Assembly (NCBI GenBank): GCA_012271135.1
Contig: JAAXGZ010000040.1
Location: forward strand, 16,879 to 80,878
Source of the DNA: Caldilineales bacterium
GTDB lineage: Bacteria; Chloroflexota; Anaerolineae; Caldilineales; Caldilineaceae
DNA: 64,000 nt
Direction of reading: 5' to 3'
Shown: positions 33,656 through 42,076 of the stretch, piece after piece
How the letters are laid out: each line of letters starts with the position of its first letter
Position numbering within the stretch: position 1 is the first letter of the stretch
The notes under the pieces: generated by a model
What the model was told of the DNA's origin: nothing
Databases searched by the model: none
Seen by the model: only the letters and a program-made list of their open reading frames with translations
Program-made: the position numbers and the translations under genes

Positions 33656-34731
33656 CATAATTCCAGCGATCGGCCGCGGCCGGCGGTCCGTCGGTTGATT
33701 CCGGGATGGAACTCCCGAATTGAACAGCCAATGCTGAGACCGTCTCGGATTTCCGAGTGCAGGGGCCAAAGAGGCTGGTCTTGTGAGCAACCGCAGAGGC
33801 GGTGAGAGAGGACACCACAGGTTACGGTCCCATCAACGTGTAATCGTGTAGTGATTTGGGACCTGTGGACTCCGGTTGGCCATTGACATCACCGTTCCAA
33901 CCCTTGTAACCGGCACGGCCAGCCAATTCGTAGAACCACCCCGCACTACGACCCGCGATATCTCCGGGTTCGGCGGTGCATCGCTCTGAACATTCTGCAG
34001 CGAAAATGCTGGTCCAACGTGTCAATGCGCCGGTTGCGCAAGATGGAGAACCGGAATCCTGCCTAACCGATGCCGGTCATGGCCTGTTGACGACTCTTGT
34101 CAACGCCCTAGGCTACTTCTCGAAGCTGATGCCTTGGTTGGCTTGGGCTGGCCTGAATGCAGGTTGGCGTGCTCCATGGGATGTGGTGCTGCTTGCCCGT
34201 CCGTCTACACACGGTTGTCGAGCCAACCCATCTTGTTGTCTGGAGGGTTCCTCGGCCATTTAAGCTCGGTCGGTACGGTACGCGGGGCAAGGCGGTCCAG
34301 GACTAATCTCCTGCCTATGGTTGATCCATGCAGGAGGGCACCATCGGGTCAACAACCGCCAAACCATCAGGATCTTCGGCTGGCAAACGAACATGGTCGG
34401 CGCGGTCTGGTTGACCGAATCTCCCACCTGCTTCTGAAAGCTCCAGAGACCGATCGCCATCGGACCTCGTGTCCGGGATGCTGTGGGTACTTGTCGCGCC
34501 CCTTGGCCAGGCCTCTGACCCTGTTCCTCCCAACGCCTATTTCTGCATTAAGCACAGGGCTCCGCATGGGGCTCCCGAGCAAACATCTCCTGTCTCCAAC
34601 TTACTGACAGTGGTGGGACTTACAGTGCGAAACCGACGCCGACCTGTCCAAACCACGGCAACAGGCACTGCGCGGTGGCTCCAACCATTACCATGGATTC
34701 CCTCCGGACGTCCACGTTTGCCGGTCGGACG
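33656..34731. other. about 1.1 kb without an intact gene
   Basis: The only recognisable content is the 5' remnant of the PD-(D/E)XK-like gene at 33883-33955. Several frames of 60-150 codons are open, but none resembles a known family or has a ribosome-binding site. It has the look of decayed mobile or accessory DNA. Confidence 0.5.
33883..33955 (+). pseudogene. promoter and 5' remnant of a PD-(D/E)XK-like gene
   Basis: Bases 33883-33936 closely match 34732-34785, upstream of and into the intact gene. TTGACA, a 16-base spacer and TGTAAC are preserved exactly, but the start codon is ACG (33915) instead of ATG. The reading frame then diverges within about 10 codons. Together with the 3' remnant at 25725 this gives two decayed relatives near one intact gene. 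Confidence 0.7.
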
Positions 34732-34759
34732 TTGACATCACCGTCCCAACACCTGTAAC
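34732..34759 (+). promoter_or_regulatory. promoter of the PD-(D/E)XK-like gene
   Basis: TTGACA, 16 bases, then TGTAAC, with the ATG only four bases after the -10. The same arrangement and sequence recur at 33883-33910. Transcription would start inside or at the first codons, so either the mRNA is leaderless from a later start or the -10 is elsewhere. Confidence 0.45.
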
Positions 34760-34763
34760 CGCC

Positions 34764-35351
34764 ATGACCAACCAATTCGTCGACCAACGCTCGCGCCACG
34801 ACGCGCGGCACCGCAGGGTGTTGCGGCGCATTCAACGGCAGTACGACATCCCGATCATGAACAACACGCACAGGGGAGAGTACGTGCAGCTGCTGGTGCT
34901 GGACACGCTTGGTGAAGGATGGCGAACCCACGGCGACCCTTGGCTGTCCTGGGACATCGAGCACTCGGATGGTACGAAAGTGGAAGTCAAGCAGTCCGCA
35001 GCGTGTCAAGGTTGGCACGATGGAACCCAGCGATCCCTTGCAGCCGCGCGAAAGAAAGCCCGATTTGGCATTGCAAAGGGTTCCCGCGCCTGGACACAGG
35101 AAGCGGGATGGATCGAACCGACGGACAGACTGGCCGACATCTATGTGTTTGCTTGGCATCCGGAGGCCGACGTTGGTCTTGCCGACCACCGCCACCACGC
35201 CGAATGGAGATTCTACGTGGTCCGATCCGATGCTCTCCCCGATGGTCAGAAATCCATCGGGCTGAGTGGAGTTGAAAGGCTCGCGGATCCTGTGGGCATC
35301 GACGCTCTGGCCGCCGCGGTGCAATCAGTAAAGTTGGATCAGGGCCAATGA
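34764..35351 (+). CDS. PD-(D/E)XK nuclease-like protein of unknown function
   Basis: This is a 195-residue cytoplasmic protein. The arrangement Glu39 (GEYVQ), Asp64 (SWDIEHSDG) and Glu74-Val-Lys76 (KVEVKQSA) fits a PD-(D/E)XK restriction-endonuclease-like active site: a helix with Glu, a strand with Asp, and ExK on the next strand. After it come ADIYVFAW, HRHHAEWRFYVVRSD and GQKSIGLSGVERL. No methyltransferase or partner gene is adjacent. Two decayed relatives lie at 33883 and 25725. It might be a solitary nuclease of defence or of a selfish element. The catalytic assignment is by motif only. Confidence 0.68.
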   Translation: MTNQFVDQRSRHDARHRRVLRRIQRQYDIPIMNNTHRGEYVQLLVLDTLGEGWRTHGDPWLSWDIEHSDGTKVEVKQSAACQGWHDGTQRSLAAARKKARFGIAKGSRAWTQEAGWIEPTDRLADIYVFAWHPEADVGLADHRHHAEWRFYVVRSDALPDGQKSIGLSGVERLADPVGIDALAAAVQSVKLDQGQ

Positions 35352-35464
35352 CGAAGTTGACGGCACGTCCACCAATGGTTCATGGGCGGACAGCTGGGCT
35401 GCCGAACCCAAGGGGACCTCGGTCGGGCACCCTCTTTGCAGGCTACTCCATGGCCGCGGCTTCA
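35352..35464. other. gap before the MITE
   Basis: No gene or structured element is recognised between the PD-(D/E)XK-like gene and the MITE target site. Confidence 0.4.
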
Positions 35465-35472
35465 CCATAGAC
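35465..35472. repeat. left target-site duplication of the MITE
   Basis: CCATAGAC directly abuts the left inverted end and is repeated at 35615-35622, directly abutting the right end. Confidence 0.85.
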
Positions 35473-35614
35473 GGCACTGTTTCACTTTCGTTGAAAACCG
35501 TTCAGGCGGACATGAACGGCTCCTTTTGCACGGTCTTGGTGGTCGGCCGGCTTCAAGGGAAAGGAAGCCGTATATGTCCGTATAAGCCGCTTTCAACGAA
35601 AGTGAAACAGTGCC
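35473..35614. mobile_element. 142-bp MITE with 24-bp perfect terminal inverted repeats
   Basis: Bases 35473-35496 (beginning GGCACTGTTTCACTTTCGTT) are the exact reverse complement of 35591-35614. Inward of these, the arms stay partly complementary for another 25-30 bases, so a transcript would fold back. The 8-base sequence CCATAGAC occurs directly on both sides (35465-35472 and 35615-35622), a target-site duplication. There is no coding capacity. Ends starting GGC and an 8-bp duplication are reported for IS1595-family elements, so a transposase of that type may mobilise it; that link is inference. Confidence 0.88.
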
Positions 35615-35622
35615 CCATAGAC
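35615..35622. repeat. right target-site duplication of the MITE
   Basis: CCATAGAC, identical to 35465-35472, follows the last base of the right inverted end. Confidence 0.85.
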
Positions 35623-35702
35623 GACGATGCTCCGTGTCCGCAGGTCCTAATGTAGAATCAGCAGTTTGCTTGAAACCCGCGCATCCGGATGAGGTGCTTT
35701 AG

Positions 35703-35894
35703 GTGCATCGGCCGACTGGTGCTCCCTGGCTGCGGACCTTCTTGGTGTTGTCCGTCGCCATGGTCCTCATCATGGCGATCACGCTGCGAAACTCCTTTGC
35801 CTCGGGACGGGAGTTCGTGGTGTTGACGGGGGTGGTTTTGATACTGGCGGCACTTTGCACCTGGATCATCTCCATCGCCTCCGATGCGGATTGA
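35703..35894 (+). CDS. small two-helix membrane protein
   Basis: This is a 63-residue protein with two hydrophobic helices (about 10-29 and 38-58) joined by a short polar loop. The GTG start at 35703 has GAGGTG about six bases upstream. It lies 40 bases before dnaJ and is probably co-transcribed with it. AATGTAGAAT, which also precedes the small gene at 41364, is found about 50 bases upstream. The family is not recognised. Confidence 0.6.
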   Translation: MHRPTGAPWLRTFLVLSVAMVLIMAITLRNSFASGREFVVLTGVVLILAALCTWIISIASDAD

Positions 35895-35934
35895 CGGTTC
35901 CCCAATATGTTCCCAGTGGCTCTGACCTGAACCC

Positions 35935-37050
35935 ATGGCAAAGCGAGACTACTACGAGGTGCTCGGCGTATCGCGCACCGCCAGCGGCAACGAAATCAAA
36001 CGGGCCTTCCGCAAGATGGCCCAGCAGTTTCACCCCGACCGCAACAAGGAGGCCGAAGCCGAAAGCCGCTTCAAGGAAGTGGCTGAGGCCTACCAGGTCC
36101 TGGGGGATGATCAGAAGCGCCAGATGTACGACCGCTATGGCCACGATGCCGAACGGATGACGGGTTCGCCGTTCGTGGACATGGGCGATGTCGGCAGCCT
36201 GTTCGAGCAGTTTTTTGGCATGGGCATGGGGGGATCCGGCGGCCGGACCCGGCGGGCCCGGGCCGGCAACGACCTCAAGGCCACGGTGAGCCTGAGTTTC
36301 GGCGAAGCGGCCTTCGGCGCAACCAAGGACCTGGATATTGACATCCTGGACCTCTGCGACCGGTGCGATGGTTCCGGTGCCGAACCTGGGCACCCTCCCG
36401 AACCCTGCAGCCATTGCCATGGCCACGGGTCCGTACGGACGCGGCAGGAGGTTCCCCTGTTCGGCTCGGTGGTCAGCGAACAGACCTGCCCGGTATGTGG
36501 CGGATCTGGTCGGCAAATCACGCACCGGTGCCGACAGTGCTACGGGGACAAGCGGACGCCGGTCTCGCGCACCGTCAACTTCTCGGTGCCGGCTGGCGTC
36601 AGCGACGGCCAGCGACTGCGACTGTCGGGGCGGGGCGAGCCGGGATTCAACGGAGGTCCGCCCGGAGACCTCTATGTCGAATTCGACATCCGGCCCCATC
36701 CCACGTTTACCCGCGAAGGCACGGACCTCTTGCTGGACGTTCCCGTTACGGTACCGCAGGCGACCCTGGGTACCGTGATTAGCATTCCCATGCTCGAGGG
36801 CGATGAGGAGCCGCTGGAGATTCCACCCGGTACGCAGCCGGGCACCGTCTTTCGGAAACGGTCCAAGGGCATTCCCCGGCTCCAATCCCATGGACGCGGT
36901 GACATGCTCATCACGGTGAAGGTCGTCATTCCCACTCGGCTCGACGAGCGTCAAAAGGAGCTGTTTAGGGAACTCGCCGACGCCATTGGCGAGGATGCCC
37001 ACGACGAAAAGAGGGGATTCTTCTCGCGCATTCAGGAACTCCTGAGCTGA
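35935..37050 (+). CDS. dnaJ: type I DnaJ chaperone (J-protein)
   Basis: This is a 371-residue Hsp40. The J-domain (1-70) has the HPD motif that stimulates DnaK. A Gly-rich stretch (MGMGGSGGR) follows, then the zinc region with four repeats (CDRCDGSG, CSHCHGHG, CPVCGGSG, CRQCYGDK), the last lacking the usual final Gly. The C-terminal client-binding domain is complete. dnaK and grpE are not nearby. It precedes prmA, a pairing seen in many bacteria. Confidence 0.94.
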   Translation: MAKRDYYEVLGVSRTASGNEIKRAFRKMAQQFHPDRNKEAEAESRFKEVAEAYQVLGDDQKRQMYDRYGHDAERMTGSPFVDMGDVGSLFEQFFGMGMGGSGGRTRRARAGNDLKATVSLSFGEAAFGATKDLDIDILDLCDRCDGSGAEPGHPPEPCSHCHGHGSVRTRQEVPLFGSVVSEQTCPVCGGSGRQITHRCRQCYGDKRTPVSRTVNFSVPAGVSDGQRLRLSGRGEPGFNGGPPGDLYVEFDIRPHPTFTREGTDLLLDVPVTVPQATLGTVISIPMLEGDEEPLEIPPGTQPGTVFRKRSKGIPRLQSHGRGDMLITVKVVIPTRLDERQKELFRELADAIGEDAHDEKRGFFSRIQELLS

Positions 37051-37103
37051 GTTGATCCGGATCGGGCCGGGCATCCGACAAGCGATTCAACGCGTGTTCA
37101 GCC

Positions 37104-38069
37104 ATGGCCGGACTGCTGCAAATCAGCGTTGCGGTGGACACCGAAGGGGCGGAGGCTGTCTGTTCCCTGTTCAACGAGCTGAACAGTCCGGTGGCAATCC
37201 CGGATGGAATCCCCCGTACCGGAGGTTCGCGCGCGGTCATTGAAGCAACCGGGTTTCCGGACGATGCCGACCTGGAACCGCACGAAGTGACAATGGACAT
37301 GGCACAGATCCTGCGTGTCAAGACCTTTGTCGCCCCGGGGCCCGATGCAGAGACTGTGGTGCAGCGTATCCGGGAAGGCCTGTACTGGCTTTCCCGCCTC
37401 CATCCCGTCTCCGAACCGATAGTTGAAGTTGTTGAGGACAAGGACTGGCAGGAAGCCTGGAAGGAGCACTACGCCGCGTTCGCGGTCGGGCGGTTGTTCC
37501 TGATCCAGCCGGCATGGGACGAGGCTGGTGCCGCACCGGCCGGCCGCCACGTGCTGCGGCTGAACCCGGGTATGGCCTTCGGTACAGGCCTGCATCCCTC
37601 CACCAGGTTGTGCCTTGTGTTGTTGGAAGGGCTGGGTTTGCAAGGGGCGCAAGTGCTGGACGTGGGCACGGGAAGTGGCATCCTGGCCCTGGGCTCGCTC
37701 AAGCTGGGAGCGGCTCGGGTAGTGGCCACCGATACGGATCCAACCGCCCTGTCCGTCGTCGCGGAAAATGCCTCCTACAACGACGTTGCCTACGGACCGG
37801 TCGGTCCCTTGGTACCGTTCGCAGGATCCTTGCCCCCACCTGCCGAATTCGATGTGGTCGTGGTGAACATCCTGCCCCACGTGATCGTGTCCCTGCTGGA
37901 CAGGGATTCGCTTGCTGCCTACGTGGCACCGACCGGTCACTTATTGCTGTCGGGCATCATCGATGGGCGTCGAGCCGAAGTTGTGGATGCCTTGCAGCGA
38001 CACGGTTTCAAAGTCTCCCTTGCCCGGCACGAAGAAGACTGGGTCGCACTCCTCGCCGCTCGCGAGTAG
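37104..38069 (+). CDS. prmA: ribosomal protein L11 methyltransferase
   Basis: This is a 321-residue SAM-dependent methyltransferase. The N-terminal domain contacts L11. The catalytic domain has FGTGLHPSTRLCL, the SAM loop VLDVGTGSGIL and the VVVNILPHVI motif, where the family reads NILA. It trimethylates Lys and N-terminal groups of L11. It is 53 bases after dnaJ and probably in the same transcript. PrmA is not essential in bacteria tested. Confidence 0.9.
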   Translation: MAGLLQISVAVDTEGAEAVCSLFNELNSPVAIPDGIPRTGGSRAVIEATGFPDDADLEPHEVTMDMAQILRVKTFVAPGPDAETVVQRIREGLYWLSRLHPVSEPIVEVVEDKDWQEAWKEHYAAFAVGRLFLIQPAWDEAGAAPAGRHVLRLNPGMAFGTGLHPSTRLCLVLLEGLGLQGAQVLDVGTGSGILALGSLKLGAARVVATDTDPTALSVVAENASYNDVAYGPVGPLVPFAGSLPPPAEFDVVVVNILPHVIVSLLDRDSLAAYVAPTGHLLLSGIIDGRRAEVVDALQRHGFKVSLARHEEDWVALLAARE

Positions 38070-38127
38070 CCAACGCCGGGGTGGAGTAGGCCAGGCAGTA
38101 CCGACCGGCGTCGGGCCAGCGGCTGTT

Positions 38128-38133
38128 TATAAT
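38128..38133 (+). promoter_or_regulatory. -10 element of trxB
   Basis: A perfect TATAAT lies 50 bases before the trxB start, in TGTTTATAATC. No good -35 is seen at 16-18 bases; the T-rich stretch just before it may assist. Confidence 0.4.
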
Positions 38134-38183
38134 CTCGTTCGCATCAGGTCACGTTGCCCAGCCGCTTCAGGAGCCCTCTTTCA

Positions 38184-39218
38184 ATGACCTTCTCCCCCAA
38201 TGGCGCCAGCGCCGACGAACATGTCCACGACGTTTTGATCATCGGCAGCGGTCCGGCCGGATTCACTGCCGGGCTCTATGCGGGCCGCGCCAACCTGAAC
38301 CCGATTCTCTTCACGGGCCAGGAGTACGGTGGCCAGGTCTCCCTGACCTACGAAATCGAGAACTATCCGGGGTTTCCGGAGGCTCTCGGCGGCCCCGAGC
38401 TGGTTGAACGGATGAAGTTGCAGGCGGAGCGGTTTGGCCTCAAGGTCGAATTCGACTATGTGACAGAACTGAATGTGGACGAACATCCCTTTACCCTCCG
38501 CACGGAGGCGGGCAAGGTGTACCGAACCCGTTCGGTTATCGCCTCCACGGGTGCGCGTCCTCGGTACCTGCATATTCCAGGCGAAGAGGAACTGACTGGA
38601 CGCGGCGTGAGCTACTGTGCTACGTGCGATGGGTTCTTCTTCAGGGACAAGGATGTCGTGGTGGTCGGAGGCGGTGACAGCGCCTTGGAAGAGGGGTTGT
38701 TCCTGACCAAGTTTGCCAATCGCGTCCGGGTTATCCACCGGCGCGACGAATTCCGGGCCTCTAAGATCCTGCAGGACCGGGCTACGAAGCACGCCAAGGT
38801 GGAGTTCGTCCTCAACAAGGTTGTGACTTCCATCCACGCCGGCGAAGAGGGTACGGTCACCAACATCGACCTGAGGGATACGGTCGAAGGGGTGGACAGC
38901 AACATTGAGACCGACGGCGTCTTCATCTTCATCGGCCACATCCCCAACAACGAGCTGTACCGGAAGGACTTCCACCTCGACGACGAAGGCTATCTGGTGA
39001 CCGACAAGCACATGCGCACCAACGTCCCCGGGGTCTTTGCCGCCGGCGAGATCCAGGACAAGGTCTTCAAGCAGGTTGCCACCAGTGTGGGGCAGGGCTG
39101 CGCGGCCGCCATGCAGGCCGGGAAGTTCATCGAGGATCTGGAAACCCATCCGTTCGCAGGCAAACACGCGGATCCGCGCGAACTGGATCCGGATGTGTTG
39201 TCCTTCGTCCACGTCTAG
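38184..39218 (+). CDS. trxB: thioredoxin reductase
   Basis: This is a 344-residue flavoprotein that reduces thioredoxin with NADPH. The FAD loop is [17 protein letters not shown], the redox disulfide is CATC ([11 protein letters not shown]), the NADPH loop is [11 protein letters not shown] and the final FAD motif is [10 protein letters not shown], where the usual Asp is Glu. ATG 38184 has CAGGAG about 12 bases upstream; an in-frame ATG at 38154 gives a longer leader. It stands alone, between prmA and murJ. Confidence 0.93.
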   Translation: MTFSPNGASADEHVHDVLIIGSGPAGFTAGLYAGRANLNPILFTGQEYGGQVSLTYEIENYPGFPEALGGPELVERMKLQAERFGLKVEFDYVTELNVDEHPFTLRTEAGKVYRTRSVIASTGARPRYLHIPGEEELTGRGVSYCATCDGFFFRDKDVVVVGGGDSALEEGLFLTKFANRVRVIHRRDEFRASKILQDRATKHAKVEFVLNKVVTSIHAGEEGTVTNIDLRDTVEGVDSNIETDGVFIFIGHIPNNELYRKDFHLDDEGYLVTDKHMRTNVPGVFAAGEIQDKVFKQVATSVGQGCAAAMQAGKFIEDLETHPFAGKHADPRELDPDVLSFVHV

Positions 39219-39288
39219 CCCCTATCCGGGTTCAGGATCCGGCCGTTTAATGCGGACACCCTGAAGCGGCTTGGCCGCAACGGGCGAC

Positions 39289-40908
39289 ATGTCCTCCAAC
39301 CCGCGGGCAGCGGCAGATGTGGCCGCCCCCGAACCCGAAGGCGCTACGGCGCGCAACGCCGGCCTGCTCGCTGCCGGATCACTGGCCGGCCGCGCCCTGG
39401 GACTCGTGCGCGAAATCACGATTACGCGCCTGTTCGGCCAAAGTGGCCGGGTCAGTGCGTTCGTGGTGGCCAGCCAGATTCCGGTCATGCTGCATGACCT
39501 GATCGTCGGCGGCTATGTGAGCGCGGCGTTCGTACCCGTCCTGGCAGCCAGGCTGGAGAACGACGGCGGGTCGGGCTACGGCCGCCTGGTCTCCGCGCTC
39601 CTGTTTGCGTTTGGCCTGATTTTGCTGGGTGTGGCGACCCTGATGCTGTGGTTTGCCGATCCCATTGCCCGGGTCATGGCGGGGGGATTCGCCCGGTTCA
39701 GTCCCGAACTGCTCGACGAAACGGCTGACATGGTGCGGTGGATGATCCCTGTCCTGTGGTTGATCGGAGTGTCCGGTGTCCTGAATTCCGTCCTGTTCGC
39801 GATGGCTCGCTTCAGCTGGCCGGCGGTGGCCAACGCCACGGTGAACATGGGCATCATCGCAATCGCGCCGCTCTGGGCTCGCGAGCACGGGGTGATGACC
39901 TTGGTTTGGGGCTTGTGGGCCGGCCATGCACTGCAGGCCCTGATTTTGGCCACGGACTTGAAACGGGCCTCCCTGCGGCTGTTCCGCAACGTGTTTGATC
40001 CCGGATTGCTGCAACTGTTCCGGCGCTATTTGCCGATCATCACCAGCCTTGTTGTCAGTCAGGTTCAGGTGCTGATGGACCGGCGCTTCGCCAGTGGAAC
40101 CGGGTTGTCGAGCATCGCCTGGATGAGAACGGCGACCACGTTGCAACAGTTGCCGCTGGGGCTGATCAGCTTCTCGATTGGGTTGGCTACCTTGCCGGGT
40201 CTCGCCCGCAGCCACGCAGGAGCCCGCGGCAGCGAATTCCGCAGCCGAACGGTTGCGTCCCTGGGCCAGGTTCTGCTGTGGATGACACCTGTGCTGGTCT
40301 GCATGGGTCTGTTGGCCGAACCCATCGTAAGACTGTTGTTCGAACGCGGTGCGTTCACGGCGATGGACACGGCCAGTGTGCTTCCGGCGGTCCGGATATA
40401 TCTGGTCGGCGCGTTTTGCGCCGCCTTGGATCAACTGCTCAACAATGCGTTCTACGCGCGCCAAAACACCCTGGTGCCTGCGCTGGCCGGCGTGGGCAGC
40501 GTCCTGGCCTACTTCGCAGCAGCGTTCCTGCTGCTTGACGGGTTCGGCTACCTGGGTCTGGTCTGGGCGGACACTGCCAAACATGCGGTCCACATGATTG
40601 TGATGTTGGTACTGGTCGGGCGACGCGGGTTCGGGGCCTGGCATGGCTTGGCCGTAGAACTGGTTCCCTTGGCGTGGCGGCTGGTTATCGGGGGTTCGCT
40701 ATGCCTGGGTGCTGTTGTTTTGGTTCGGTGGGCAGTCGGCGCGGTGATGTCTCCGTCTGCCGGATATGACCTGGTTGACATAGCGCTGTCGGGCGGCGTT
40801 GGCATCGCAGTCTACTTCGGTTGCCTGCTTGGTTTGCGCACTGCCGAGTTGGTTGAATTGGCCCGGTATGCCAAGGGCCAATTCCCTTGGCTGCGGTCGG
40901 CTCCCTGA
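39289..40908 (+). CDS. murJ: lipid II flippase MurJ (MviN family)
   Basis: This is a 539-residue protein with about 14 membrane segments, the MOP-superfamily exporter fold. Typical features are the first-helix region GSLAGRALGLVREITITRLF, LHDLIVGGYVSAAFVPVL and the Arg/Asp-bearing cavity helices. MurJ moves lipid II across the inner membrane for peptidoglycan synthesis. ATG 39289 is used; TTG 39271 is an alternative. It is not adjacent to a mur cluster. Confidence 0.88.
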   Translation: MSSNPRAAADVAAPEPEGATARNAGLLAAGSLAGRALGLVREITITRLFGQSGRVSAFVVASQIPVMLHDLIVGGYVSAAFVPVLAARLENDGGSGYGRLVSALLFAFGLILLGVATLMLWFADPIARVMAGGFARFSPELLDETADMVRWMIPVLWLIGVSGVLNSVLFAMARFSWPAVANATVNMGIIAIAPLWAREHGVMTLVWGLWAGHALQALILATDLKRASLRLFRNVFDPGLLQLFRRYLPIITSLVVSQVQVLMDRRFASGTGLSSIAWMRTATTLQQLPLGLISFSIGLATLPGLARSHAGARGSEFRSRTVASLGQVLLWMTPVLVCMGLLAEPIVRLLFERGAFTAMDTASVLPAVRIYLVGAFCAALDQLLNNAFYARQNTLVPALAGVGSVLAYFAAAFLLLDGFGYLGLVWADTAKHAVHMIVMLVLVGRRGFGAWHGLAVELVPLAWRLVIGGSLCLGAVVLVRWAVGAVMSPSAGYDLVDIALSGGVGIAVYFGCLLGLRTAELVELARYAKGQFPWLRSAP

Positions 40909-41363
40909 CAGTACAACCCTTCTTCTAGAAACCGACGGGTCGCACAGTGTCAAATCTGCCAACGGTTCCGGAGCGCGGGGAGCCGACGCAGCGCGTTACT
41001 GTTCTGCAACCGTGTTGAGTAACCTTGGTTGTCATGGACACAAGGTACCGCTGCACATGTACCGGTTCCGCCCACCGATGTGCCTGACTTGGTATTGCGG
41101 GACAGTGGGTGCAACGAGGGGGCGTCCAAAAGGGCGATCGAATTACGCAGTTGCCATAGGTCATGCCAGTCCGCATCGGGGTTGCGTTGACATCCGGCAG
41201 GCTGCTTGTGGCGTTGCCTGCCAGTCGGCTGGAGCATACCTTCCAGTCCAATTTCGGTTTGGCAGACCTCCCTGTGATGCCCGGATTCAATGTAGAATGG
41301 GCATTCACCGCCAAAACCACGCACGGAAGCACGTGCTCCCGTCTCTTTGAGGATCGCTTGTCC
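40909..41363. other. 455-base gap after murJ
   Basis: No gene, tRNA or strong hairpin is recognised. A -10-like TAGAAT at 41293-41298 in AATGTAGAAT lies about 70 bases before the next start and probably promotes it. Confidence 0.4.
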
Positions 41364-41645
41364 ATGTCCAAACGCAAGCGCCAACGCAGTCGAGGTCGGC
41401 GACGAGGCCAAGCTGCCGGTTCAAGGCCCAATCGCGTCGTCAGGCCATCGCCGCGACCGGAGGTGCCAACAGTCCAGGAGGTCGCGGCACCGGTTGCCGC
41501 ATCACCGGTCAAGTCCCCAGTGCCGTCTCCTGCGGCTGTGTGGAAGGAACAGTACGGTTACGTGGGTCGGGATCTTAAGTTGATGTCGGTCACCTCGGCC
41601 ATCCTCTTCGCCGCGATCGTGGTTGCCAGTTTCTATCTCCGCTAG
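41364..41645 (+). CDS. small basic protein with a C-terminal membrane anchor
   Basis: This is a 93-residue protein. The N-terminal third is very basic (KRKRQRSRGRRRG), the middle is Pro/Val-rich, and the C-terminus is one hydrophobic helix (MSVTSAILFAAIVVASFYL). This tail-anchored layout with a basic, nucleic-acid-like head suggests a cytoplasmic basic domain tethered to the membrane. GAGGAT precedes ATG 41364 at about 11 bases. A longer open frame from 41163 is not supported. Confidence 0.6.
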   Translation: MSKRKRQRSRGRRRGQAAGSRPNRVVRPSPRPEVPTVQEVAAPVAASPVKSPVPSPAAVWKEQYGYVGRDLKLMSVTSAILFAAIVVASFYLR

Positions 41646-41752
41646 GTTCCTGGGCGGCCGAGGCGGGACAGCGGTGGCAGCCGTGGGGCCTCGCCGACAG
41701 GCGCAGGCGGGCACCGCGTTGCGGGAAGGCGATCCCACACCGGGCCTGATCC

Positions 41753-41971
41753 ATGAAGCTGCGCTGGCTGCTGTTCCTACTCCTGATAGCGGTTGTCTTT
41801 GCCGTTTTGAAACCCGGCAGCACGTGGCAGGAATTGAAGCGGTCTTGGGCCCGGCGCGAGTGGATTGTTACCGTATTGCTCGTAGCTGTTCTTGGCTACT
41901 TGGCATGGGGCCTGTACAACGCGGTGTCGTCCGGGGTTCTGTCTATCGGTTTCAGCCCGGCACGGGGTTGA
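41753..41971 (+). CDS. small two-helix membrane protein
   Basis: This is a 72-residue protein with hydrophobic helices at about 4-20 and 38-58, separated by a charged loop (KRSWARRE). It lies 107 bases after the basic membrane protein gene, same strand. The family is not recognised. Confidence 0.55.
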   Translation: MKLRWLLFLLLIAVVFAVLKPGSTWQELKRSWARREWIVTVLLVAVLGYLAWGLYNAVSSGVLSIGFSPARG

Positions 41972-42076
41972 TGGAATATTGATTCGAAGTGAAGACGCGA
42001 CAGGTTCGACCAATCTTGTCGCTTGTCGCCGCCCTCCTGCCTCCTCCCGAATTTCCAGTCCTCCAAGGGTTCGAAC

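Noticed and set aside
34134-34607. Open frames of 60-157 codons in the 33.7-34.7 kb gap
   Set aside because: They lack ribosome-binding sites, family resemblance and coding-like composition; GC-rich DNA often yields such frames.
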